A stretch of DNA of 64,000 nt. Origin: Furcasterigmium furcatum. Taxonomy: Eukaryota > Ascomycota > Sordariomycetes > Glomerellales > Plectosphaerellaceae. A program made the translations under genes and the position numbers. Location of the stretch: assembly GCA_001599815.1 (NCBI GenBank), contig BCIA01000001.1, forward strand, positions 6,034,978 through 6,098,977, given 5' to 3'. Positions 10,295 through 20,720 of the stretch are shown here, piece by piece. The notes beneath the pieces are model-generated. The model searched no databases. It worked only from the letters and a program-made list of their open reading frames with translations, and was not told the origin of the DNA. Numbering within the stretch: position 1 is the stretch's first letter; the number at the start of each line of letters is the position of its first letter.

Positions 10295-12586
10295 CTATGG
10301 CATGCCCATCGTGGGAGGGCATTCCTTGTAGATCTCCTCCTTGAGCCTGACGAGCTTGTTCCTCATGGTCTCGAGGCTCTCGATCTGGCTCTTCGACGGG
10401 CGGTCCATGCTGGAGATGTCGCGGTGCAGGTTCGCGTACTTGTCGTAATAATTCTTGAAGTAGTGCGCCTTCCTGATGAGTTCTGGATCCAGGCCCCTGC
10501 GCCGCTTGCTGCTGATGATACTGCTGCTATCCGTGCTCGTCGTACTCGCTCTGCTGGAGGTACCGTCGTCGGAAACGTCGGCCGGCACCTTACGCTTGCG
10601 GACCGTCGGGTCGGGCGGTGGGTGTCGTCGCTGCTGCTCGAGATCCGAGGCGTTGGTGGGGGGTGACGATGCCAGGGGCGAAGACTTGACCGGCGACGTG
10701 TTCTTCGTGCTCTTATAAGAGAGGCTGCCGTTGGCGGTTCCATTGCGCGAGCCTTGCGAATCGGAGGCGGCAGGACGTTGCTTGAGGTTGACAGGCGCCT
10801 TGAGCGGCGCCGCCTTGTCGCCCTCCTTGGCCTTGGGCTTGATGCGTTTGGCGAGTGGCCGGCCCGAGCTCGAACTGCTCTCCGACTCCTCCGCGTCCTC
10901 TTCTCGTCGTCGCTTGATGGGTTGGGGCGATCTCGCCGGCTTTGGGGGCTCTCGCTCGGTCACGGCTTCGACTGGCCGCTCGACGGGCTTGGCCTTCTGC
11001 TTCGGTTTCGGAGGGGGGGCAGGTCTCTCTTTGGGCTTGGGAGCCGCAGGTGCCGGTGCCGGAGAGGCCTTCTTGGCTCTTGCAGCTGTAGCCAAAGGCT
11101 TCTCGGACGAGTCCGAATCGGAATCCATGATGAATTCCTCCGACAAAAACTTCCCGCCCCTCGTGGGTGCTGCTGCAGGCTTGTCCTTGGCTGCCTTGGT
11201 CGGTATCGGCTTCGGCGTGCTGGCTTTCGGTTTCGTCGAGAGCAGCTTGCTTGCTGGCTTCTTCTTCACTGGCAGTGGTTGCGAGCTGGACCGTGCCATG
11301 CTCTCCCCGCTCTCGACCCTGAGGGTATCCTCGCCTCCTGCGTCGCTGGCGGCGTCGTCTGCCTTCTGGACCTTGATCTTCGGGGCAGGAGCAGCAGGGC
11401 CTTTGGCGATGTTGGCCTGAACCTTGCTCAACGTGATGCCCTTGCCACGATCCTCTGGGCGGTTCAACTTCTCCCACTGCGGCTCTTCCATGCCTAGTCG
11501 TAACTTGTCAAAGGTCTTGACCGCCTTGTTAATGGCCTGCTGTCGATCTTCGTCAGAGTCGTACTTGTATGACCAGACATCCAACTCTTTCCAGTACAGC
11601 TTCTTCAAAGTCCACTTGTCGGTTTGAGGGTCGTGTGAGGCGACCTTGTCGAGGGTGGTTTGGAAGTCCTCAGGCTGACCACTCCATTTACTCTTGAGAT
11701 GCTCATATGTTTGGTCATCCGCCGCCAGTTCGTGCACGATCATCGTTCGTTGGCCCTTGGCCTTGTCCAGAGACTTTTGTGAGGCACCGTAGCCTTGATT
11801 GAGGGAGGGAGACCCAACAGCGGTCAGCGCTGGAGATGCCGGTCGGGAGCCATTCCTGCTGCCATAGGATGCCACGCTCGAGAGGTATTTGGACTTGTGA
11901 CTGGGCTTTGTGGAAATATTTTTGGGTATTGATTCCAAGATGTTGGTGCTATAGCCGCGTTAGTAAGAAATGATTACTGGGCATTTTATCCTGCAACAAG
12001 CAGAGCACATACTGCTTCTTCGACGCTTCGGCAGCAGCAATAGAGTTCTGCAGAGTTTCTATGTCTGAGTCCAGTGCGGATGATGCAGAAGAGGATGTTG
12101 TGTTTCTTGGCCGGCCATTCTGTTCGCCCAGATCAGGTCGGGGGGAGGAAGGCTTCTGCCAGAGTGATGATGTGTTGGGGATGCGGAACGCTTGTCTTGT
12201 TGACTCGAAAGGTTTCGTCAGGAAGAGGTCAAGGGGATACGAGTCGGGGTTTCGTGTCGGTGTGTGAGAGTGGGAGCCGTAGAGGAAGGTCTGGTGGACT
12301 GCGTCAGCTCCGAATCAATCACCTCCACCGGGGAGCACAAGGTGGTGCTCTGCGGCCTTGGACCAAGACTCGAGAGATGTGGACCGGGAGCCTGGAAAAG
12401 ACGGGTACTCACTGGAGCGCTGCCGAGGGAGAGATGGATCTCCCCGTCGTTCTGGACGCACTTGATCATGTCCTCGATCACGTTGTTGGAAAGGGTCAGA
12501 GCGAATGCCTGGTTTGGTGCAGCTGGGCCAGGAGTACCGGAGGACTCCAGCTGCAGGCCGGTGTCGGGAACCCTCAGAGAGGCCAT
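10295..12586 (-). CDS. RNA polymerase II elongation factor ELL homologue
   Basis: Three minus-strand exons: 12586-12413, 12290-12013 and 11948-10295. The introns are 122 nt (GTGAGT...CACCAG) and 64 nt (GTATGT, ACTAAC branch, TATAG). The product is 701 residues. The N-terminal region (about 1-290) matches fungal ELL: it starts MASLRVPDTGLQLESSG, has FLYGSHSHTPTRNPDSYPLD, then a helical block with TMIVHELAADDQTYEHLKSK and LYWKELDVWSYKYDSD. The middle (about 320-620) is a Lys/Pro/Ala/Ser-rich disordered linker with acidic patches such as MDSDSDSSE. The last 60 residues (HYFKNYYDKYANLHRDI ... LKEEIYKECP) look like the occludin/ELL-type helical domain. ELL stimulates elongation by Pol II in the nucleus by suppressing pausing. 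Family assignment rests on domain order and motifs. Confidence 0.85.
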
Positions 12587-13151
12587 TGTGGAAGTTTTTG
12601 TCGTATGTTACGGGTGGTTGAGGTATCGAGACTAGTCGGGGATGGGCACGAGGTGGTGGTGTCTCGAGGTGGCCGTGGTGGTTCGGAAGCGAGAGAGATG
12701 TAAAAGGCCCGAAGGCCCCGGGTGTTTGGTACTGAGCTGCTGAAGAACGAAATCTCGAGCGTACGAGGGGGTGAGGTGACTTGGTAGGAGTTGTTCGGGT
12801 GTCACATGGTCAAGGCGAGGAAGAACAGGAGGATTGTCAAGGGACCGCCTGTTGTGATCGATGATGCAAATAAGGCCCTCCGGGGGCCCGGCGGGATTCG
12901 GGTGGGAGTGGCCTTGACAATAGCTTTGACAATCAACAATTGCAGACAACAATAAAAAGGTTTGTCCCCGGTGAGTCAATAGCGACAATGAGCAAGATTG
13001 GGGGTGAAAGGGCAAGCACAAAAGGCGAGGCGACAGGTAGGTAGCAAGAGTGAAGTTGCGGGAAGATGGGGAGGATGGGCAGAGAGGGCGAAAGGCGGAG
13101 GATCGGTCAGGTAGCAGCTTGGTGGACGTTCAGAGGGACAGACGGGACAGC

Positions 13152-13168
13152 CCAGCCAGGCTGGCTGG
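13152..13168. repeat. Perfect 8-bp inverted repeat
   Basis: CCAGCCAG and CTGGCTGG are separated by one base. It lies about 570 bp upstream of the ELL start codon, so it could be a symmetric binding site, but it may be chance in GC-rich sequence. Confidence 0.5.
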
Positions 13169-15131
13169 CCGGGCACTCATCCATCAGCCAGCGCCGTCGG
13201 GGGCCCGCCTCCAGAAGGCACTGGCAGGCGAGGGTCGTACTGGTAGCCAGTAGCGCCCCAGACAGCTCTCGCACTTCCGCTGGCCTCCACTCCACTCGCT
13301 CCACGGGTGACGGAGGTGGAGAGCCAGGGCGTGGAGGTTCAGGTGGGGGGAGTGGCTGCAGGATCCCGCTGCCTCTGTGGCCGGAGACTCTCACAGGTGC
13401 ATCGCCGGCTTACGCACCACGACTTGCCTGTCCGGGTCGCCTTGGCTCCGCGTCGGTCCCTGAGCCACGCACGATGACTGGATGCAGATGTACGAGACCC
13501 TCTTCAGCCTGGGACTAGCCAGGAAAGGGTTCTGCAGGTGACTCTCGAGGGCAGGTACAGCACAAGGTACAGGTCTGGAGTTTGTAGCACCTCTTGCCGC
13601 AAGGGCAGCTTGATGAGTGAGGTTGCTGCTGGCACGGCCCCCTAACCATGGGGCTCGCGGCCAGGCGGTCTCGCCGATGAGCCACGCTGATGGACGACGA
13701 AGACCAGGAACAGTACGCAAGGCGCGGAACCTTTGGGTGACATATGTATGTTGCTTACGACGACGGGGTGCTGAGTCGGAGAGTTGCGAGGCAGGGCAAG
13801 GAAGGGCAGCGTGGGTGTCTCTGCTGGGCCCCGCCAAATGATCCAAGTGGTGGTGCTTTCTGCTGAGAAGCAAAGCTGGAACCTTCAAACCACAGACGAG
13901 ACACTCGTCGCTCGGCGGTCGCCTCTCCTTGTCCCTGCTGGCGAGGAGAAAGGAAACCATTCGTCAGGTGGGCATTCTGCGCCGCCTACCTCCTGTTCCT
14001 GGCCTCCATCTGCAAGAGAATGCAACTAGAGGCTCCATCTCTTTCAACTCCGCACGTGGTTTGACCCTGGTTGCTTTGTGACGCAAACACGGTGTGCTGC
14101 GTTGCTTCCCCCTGTCTGTTCATGGGACGAACAAGCCCAACTCGATGTCGAGGGTATCATTTGCAGCTGCGATTTCACACACCTGCAGACCACATTCCTG
14201 ATATTGGAAGTCCCGCTGCCAAATGTCGCGAGGGGAACCGGACGGGAAGCGAAGCGAAGCGAGACCAGTCTTGCGGATCGGGACAGGAGCAGACGAGGGA
14301 GCTTGGCGAGACAGATCTCTCGTCGTCCGTACGGAAGGTACATGAGAAAGTGACAGTCAGTCAACGTCCGTCCGTTCTTGGGACTGGTTGCTGCTTGGTT
14401 GGCCTTCTGGCAACCATGGCCCCAAGTGTCTCTCTCGGTGTCTCAGCAACCGGATCGCAGTGCAATCAAGCAGGGAACGGCTACTGCATCGAGATTAAAG
14501 GCTTGTGCCGTCTCGAGCATTCTGCAAATGTCCTTGCCCTGACGACCAGAGGAACTGTACTCGTATGTATGGAAGCAATTTCTCGTTCGAGTTCCGAACG
14601 TTGTTGCTCGCGCACCACCGGCCTCGGCACAATCAGTGGGTGACAGTGGTGCGTTTTCAGATCCAGGACCGCCCCGGCAAGGGTCCATGCCCACCATGTC
14701 CCTCCTCCCACGGTACATCGGCCGAGTGGGCAGCTTGCCATGTCGCTCCTGTTATCGGGCGGGGACTCGAGGCATCGGGACTGGCGACCTCAGTGGACGA
14801 GTCGGCCACAACTAGCAGTCCCTAGTCCACTCTCCTGGGATGACTTGTTGATGTGGACTGAGGAGGGGAGAAAAGCCGGAGATGAATGGATGGCAATGTC
14901 CCACGCTCAAGGCATCTCATGGAAAAAAAAAATGTGCTCGTAGCCTAGAGTACGACCGTGTGAGAGGAGACATCATGTCGTCGATCTTCATCGTGTTTGG
15001 TGGCTGGGGATATTTTTGCCGACTGGCAGCGATGTGTTGCATGTCGGAATTGTTCGACGCAGCCACAAATGTGCTGGGCTCGCGGGACACAACTGCGTCG
15101 GTAAACACTGGGTGCTAATAAAGGTACCCAA

Positions 15132-15147
15132 CCAGCCAGCCAGCCAG
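15132..15147. repeat. CCAG microsatellite, four units
   Basis: Four perfect CCAG tandem units in otherwise unique non-coding DNA. No function is suggested by the context. Confidence 0.6.
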
Positions 15148-18100
15148 CGCATGACCGCCCACGAGTCGGTGACAACTGACATCACCGAGTCAGCGGGCAG
15201 CGAAGGGATGAGGGGACCTCTGTCGTCCCTTTCAATGGTGTCCATAGTGGATCGTCGGAGATAGTGCTGTGCTTGTTGGACGACTTTGGTGACTCTTCGT
15301 CAGCACAGCTGCAGTTCGAGCGAGGGAGATGCAACCGACGATGGGCCCCAGTTGAAGACCGGAGATGATGGAAACGAACTCTTTGCTCCCTCGATCACCT
15401 GTTATCTGAGCTATGAAGCTGAGAGGAAACCCAGGCAACCCAGGGCACGAACGCTTCAGCGAGGTTCCCAACGGAGGGTCTTCCCGCCAGTTCTTTTTTC
15501 GCTAGGGCGAGCCGAGGGGACGGGAAGCCGAACATTTTTGGCGTGCCCGCGCGGACCGCCCACGAGAGCAGGTACCTGATTCGTACATGGGCGTTGCCGG
15601 GGGGGCTGAGGGGTGGGTGTATTGGAGCTGGCTGCCACCCTCTTCGACTAGCTCGGCGGGAGGACCGCCGTCGGTGGGAATTGGGGTTTCTCTCGGGCGT
15701 GGAGGCCGGCCGGGTCGTGCGAATACATGGAGGGCAGATACCGAAGATCAAGCGAAGGACTCGGGAATCGAGTCATCAACAAGGCAACATGGTATTATGT
15801 GTCGAGACAGACTGCGGCGAGGCGAGGCGCAGGAAGTGTCCAGTGATGATGCTGAGTGACCCTTGTCCTGGGATTGTTCCTGGGCTGTGGCACCGGGATG
15901 GAGGTGGGTGAGAGATCCCCCAATTGAAGGGTGCCCGCTGAGTGATGCCCGCGTGCTTCCTCCCCGTACAGCCGCCGAGGTTCGGATGCGACAGATGGAA
16001 GGTTCGACCTGGTTTTGCAGCACGAAAACCAGGAAGGAAGTGACTTCCTACCGACCGTACATAAAGCAAGCAAGATGCCTGTGGAAGGCACGACGACCAG
16101 CACCGCTCCAGGCGGGCCTGGTAACTGAAACACGGGCAGGCAAAAGGCTGGGCAAGAGCTACCGGGCCGCACCTGGGTCAGTGCTCGGTTTTGCCATAGA
16201 TTTGAGTTGGACTTCCAGTCCATCGGAATGGTCGCTCCCGTTCCACGTCCACTTTGCCCAGATCTGGCTCTCGCTTTTGTGTGCCTCTCTCTATTTTGGA
16301 TGACATGTTCGAAGGACCTTTCATCCGTGTTACTCCTCGTATCAGACGGGTAGCCCATCCTTCAAAGCACCTGTCTCACGTTGACACCCCCTTCAGCTCG
16401 CCATCTTTGTCTCTTGTCTTGGACAATCGACGACGGATGATGATCCCGCTCACACTTGGACCCTAGATGGAGCCCCGGGATTCGCTACTCTCGAGGAGCC
16501 GCCGGTAGGGCTGTGCTTCGACCGACACACGAATCCTTGTGAAGTAAGGTAAGCAAGCATCACCGAGGGAGTGTTCGAGGCTTCAGTATCAAACCTTAAT
16601 ACGGCGCTGTTATGCTTCTATTCGCCTCCCGGGCTCACGCCTCTGCCCCACCGTTCTCCCAGCTCGACGAAAACAGACGACCAGGACAGCCTCATTTGGA
16701 CGTCGGGGCGTCCATCTGTAACCACACATACAGGACCCACAGCCTGTACCTACATCGGCTTACCCGGGCTGACGGGATACACAGCTAACCAGAGGCCTGG
16801 CGCTGAGCATGCTCCTAATACCTGACTGTCTGATGTCTGTCCAGTCAGTGCGAGGATTTCGACAACCCAGCTATCAGCAACGACTCGGGCCACGCTATCG
16901 AGCCTCTGCCGATGGGCTTGTCATACCCCGACCGCCGCACCTCCTCGTACTCCGGAATATCCTCGCCGGCCCGATATCACAACACCTTCTCCTCTTCCGC
17001 CGTATTTCCCGCTCACCTTCCGAACCGCCAGCCATACCCCGCGTTCATGTACCAGCTTTTCTCGAGGGCACATGGCTACGCCGAACTAGCGAGTCCGGAC
17101 CAGCCCGTCTTCTTCAACTGTGTTGGGGCGTGTGGCATGCAATCACTATCCCACTGCAGGTGATTGGCCCTCTGATCTTCCCTACTTGGGAGCTAGGCAC
17201 TAGATGGGCCTGATGCGGTCCTCTGGCCCAGGGCCATTGGGGATGCTTGGCGACAGTTTATCCCGCCATCCAGTTTAGTGGCGCCCTGGACCAGCAGCGA
17301 TATGAGCCGAGCAGACGCCGGTCGACAAAAGCATCAGGGGCACCTCGATCGATCGGTGAGCAGCTCGTATGCTCTTCTGAGTACCGCGCGAGCACGAGGA
17401 CTCCGATGGCATTCGTAGACATCCATTGCGTGCACAGGTCTTGGGGCCAACAGCACAGCAGCCCATCATTGCCGTACCAGCCGTTGTCGAAGCGCTCAAA
17501 AAGGAACCTCTCTCCACTCGATGTGCGCTGGCTCCGTTGGCCACCGATCCAACCCACGCCGACCCAAGCCACACCCTCCATCAGGCCATCCCAAGCGAGA
17601 CTAGTTGGGTCCCAGCCATCTTCGAGTCCCTCGTCTGGTCTCCTCGGACGCTTCTTAGAAGTACTTCCATTGCCCTTTCGAGTGGGAGCGCGTGACCATT
17701 TCGTGGACAGGATAACGAGACGGTCAAGGACGACGTTGGAGAATTACGGCGTCTCAGGCGATTTCGAGCTGCGCCTACAATAAGACGACATACTTGATGT
17801 CCCTCGAATTCATTGTCCGGCGGCAGCAAACCAAGACTCCTCGCTGCAGCACAGTGACGGACGCTCATAATTCAGGAACACCTTCCCTTTGCATCCAAGA
17901 GCTTGTCGCCTCCGAGCTACTGATGCAGGCCGAATTCCCTCCAACCCCCACCCTTGCTCAAGCATCCCGTCGGGCTATTGGCAACCCGGTTCGGTTCGAC
18001 AGAGTACAATCCAACATGTCTGCTTTCTCGTGTGATCATCGTTGTACTTGGCAGCCGCCTCGCCGCCGTCGTCCCCTCCTCGTGGGATCACCGCCGATCC

Positions 18101-19443
18101 TGTGGGATCTCCCGGTTCCACGAGCCACAACCTGATATGGGGCGGATCGTCGGGGCACAGCCAGCACATCCGATATCTCGCCTGATGCCTCACAGGCAAT
18201 ACGCATTCTTCCATCAGTCCGGTATCGTATTTTGCAAGTCCGGTCTTAACGAATACGGTAGATGCTGCAAGTGAGCACAAGAATCAGCGCAGGATGAGGG
18301 GGCACCCTGACCTGACCGGAAGCCGCATACCGGGATCACGCAACATGGGCTCCTTCGGAAATGCTGAGCCACGAGATCACCCGAAGTTTTGATCTAGCCT
18401 CCGAACACTCTTCCCCGCCTCCCAAGAGAAGGGGACCGGTGGAGCAGGGACCAATTTCGACCGAGGGGCCATTTTAGCGCTCCCGTGAATGGTACGCCAG
18501 AGACTGGAGCTGTTCCTCTGGTGGGCTTGGCCTTCATATGGTGTTGCAGCTCGGGCAACGCCCGCTTGGAATGATTGAAATGGGCCACTTCTTTGCGGAT
18601 GCGGATCCATCTCAAGAGGTAACTTCTTCTCCTGGTGTGAGTTGTCGAGATATAAAGCGTGACGAGGGTTACATCAGAGGATTCTACCACGAAGGAATAA
18701 TTCGACCTGACTATACGTCGAACCTCGCACAACCAACCGGGATGATCCCTATGTGCTCCTTGGGAAATGAGATGAGCACTTGCCAGACAGGCCATCATTG
18801 AGAATATTCGTGAAGTCGATTCCAGGATTTCAAGCGGACCAAAGCGGTGGCGCCGCGTCTAAACCTTTTCACGGCCCAGTACAGCCCGATCCGCGAGCCA
18901 GGCAATCCGAATGATGCATGGTACAAGGTGGCACGAGGACTGGAAGCTCATGTAAACGTATCGAGTCTTTGGTTCTGCGACCCATTGCCAAAAACTCTAG
19001 GGCAGATATGGCTTCAACTTCGACATGAGCCCCGGCTTGGAGGCGTCTTCTGACGGCTTGGCTGCACCTCCCCATTATCATGTGCTGGATTCAATGCTGC
19101 AGCCCGGTTTCAGAAGAGACAAGCCCACGTGCACCCTACTGCAGCATGGAATGGCAGGATGCCGTTGACGTTGGAACTTCTGTATGCGTGGCTTGCCCAG
19201 AACGCCAATCGCCAGCCTCATCGCGAGGCTGACAGGGGGAGCACCTTGACGTCGAACGAAATTTATTACGCCAACCCAAAGTCATCACTCGAGAAGAAAC
19301 GCCTGCTGTGTGGTGACAACACAACTGTCATTAATAGAGTCGTGGTAATTCTGCCTAATCATCAACCTTGCGCCGGCCCATCCGCCTGCCCTAGAGAATC
19401 GCGTCGAATGGGTATCGTACAGTCGTCGCTCTCGTGCGCCCGT

Positions 19444-20133
19444 CTATTGCGTCTTGAAGAGGAGGATGGCGCAGTGGCCGAGGTAGAAGTATATGAAGTG
19501 CTTGGTCTCTGTTGCAGCGCAGAACGGGTCAGCTCAGTCCAGATAGATAGATCATGGTCTCCCGCTGATGCAGAGGGAAAGTAAAGAATGCCATACCATG
19601 CGTCACGAAGCTGCCAAAGTTGCGGCCGACAATGCAGTGCCACGTCGGGCCCTTACGCTCGTCGAACTGTGTGATTTGGGTCAGTCCCTGCTGTTGTCCA
19701 CCATCTAAGTCATGGGAGCGGGGGTGGGTCGCATACGGTCTTCTTGATGTGCTGGGCGATGTCCTGTGATGCCCATTCAGTCAGTCAACGGCTTCTAACG
19801 GGGCTAGTTGGGCAGGACAGGCTGACCTTCTCGATGGTGAACCGGGACATGGCTTCCTGGGCTGGTCGAGGTTAGATGTCTGGAGGACTAGTCCAGGCAG
19901 CAACGCGACATACCAACTTCGATGACCTCCTGCTGCATGTCGTCCGTCTTTGGGTATGTCAGTGCTGCTTCAATTTCTCGATGCTTGTCGGGTAGGTTCG
20001 TACCATGTCCGCGGACTTGATCTGGGCTGGAGGCGGGGTGTCAGTACGGCATTGATAACAAGCATGGTGGGGGAGACGAACCCTCCAGCTTGGTCTCCCG
20101 GGGGACCTCGGTAGCTCCGGTCTTGTCGGCCAT
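19444..20133 (-). CDS. Dynein light chain LC8 (DYNLL type)
   Basis: Seven exons on the minus strand: 20133-20082, 20026-20004, 19947-19914, 19861-19827, 19763-19737, 19666-19597 and 19508-19444. They join without a frame error into 101 residues. The product begins MADKTGATEVPRETKLEAQI and contains the LC8 hallmarks EAMSRFTIEKDIAQHIKK, FDERKGPTWHCIVGRNFG and the tail ETKHFIYFYLGHCAILLFK. LC8 is a homodimeric hub that binds TQT-like motifs in the dynein intermediate chain and many other partners; in hyphae it supports nuclear and vesicle transport. The length is close to the usual ~90 residues with a short N-terminal extension. The gene is intron-dense: six introns of 54-94 nt, one flanking a 27-nt exon. 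It is divergent from MRD1, with start codons 587 bp apart. Confidence 0.95.
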
Positions 20134-20720
20134 GTTGGGCGTTCAAAGGGTGGTATTCGAGGGGCTCTGTCCGTGAGGCGGCTGGTCAGTATACAATCCT
20201 CCATCAGGCTGCACAGCGATCCGGCGTGGGGTCTGATCCGTTGCGAGTGTAGAAAGCATACAGAATGGAAGATGTCAAGACAGATCGGATTTCGATTCCG
20301 ATTGACGTGCGCAACAAATCTAATAGGATTTGTGGCTGCGCTGGTGGGTTGGGCGTCGCGTATTGTATTTGGGTCGGTCAAGATCAGTTGGGATCCAAAG
20401 GGCGCCTCAATCGCGGGCTCGGCACAAGAGGCGGTCCCCTGTGTCATCCAGGGGCGCGCTTGCCTTGGCGCACAGGCCACCCTCATCCCCCAAACTGCCG
20501 TTGAAAGCGGGTACAACAGCGTCACGTGGAGATAGAGCGTGGACGATAAGCGGAGAAAAAAAAGTCGACTTTCGACTGGGCAACGGCCTCTAAAAAGTTT
20601 CGGTATCCTGCTGGTCTCCTAAGTCCACAGGACAATGTCTGCAACATAGCAACGACCACACCCGGGGTTTTGAAGTATCACAGCTCAGCCCCCGGTTTCT
20701 ACCCACACAATTAATACACC
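20134..20720. promoter_or_regulatory. Bidirectional promoter between LC8 and MRD1
   Basis: A 587-bp space between divergent start codons must hold both promoters. A perfect CACGTG E-box lies at 20523-20528, about 193 bp upstream of MRD1, and GATAAG is near 20545. No CCAAT box was seen. No open frame of interest is present. Confidence 0.6.

Larger units (their letters stand above)
12587..19443. other. 6.9 kb stretch without a credible gene
   Basis: No frame here exceeds 190 codons and none shows family motifs, typical intron chains or fungal codon bias. The left edge should be the ELL promoter and the right edge the 3' UTR of the dynein light chain gene. Base composition stays GC-rich, so this is not an AT-rich RIP-mutated block. 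Visible small features are an inverted repeat at 13152-13168, a GAAGC triplication near 14247 and four CCAG units at 15132-15147. A long non-coding RNA or decayed genes are possible but nothing in the sequence proves either. Confidence 0.5.

Noticed and set aside
13391..13960. 189-codon minus-strand frame in the gene desert
   Set aside because: No recognisable motif, no typical intron context, and similar-sized frames overlap on the other strand.
12587..19443. RIP-mutated transposon relic
   Set aside because: The stretch is not AT-rich and shows no terminal repeats or transposase or reverse transcriptase fragments.
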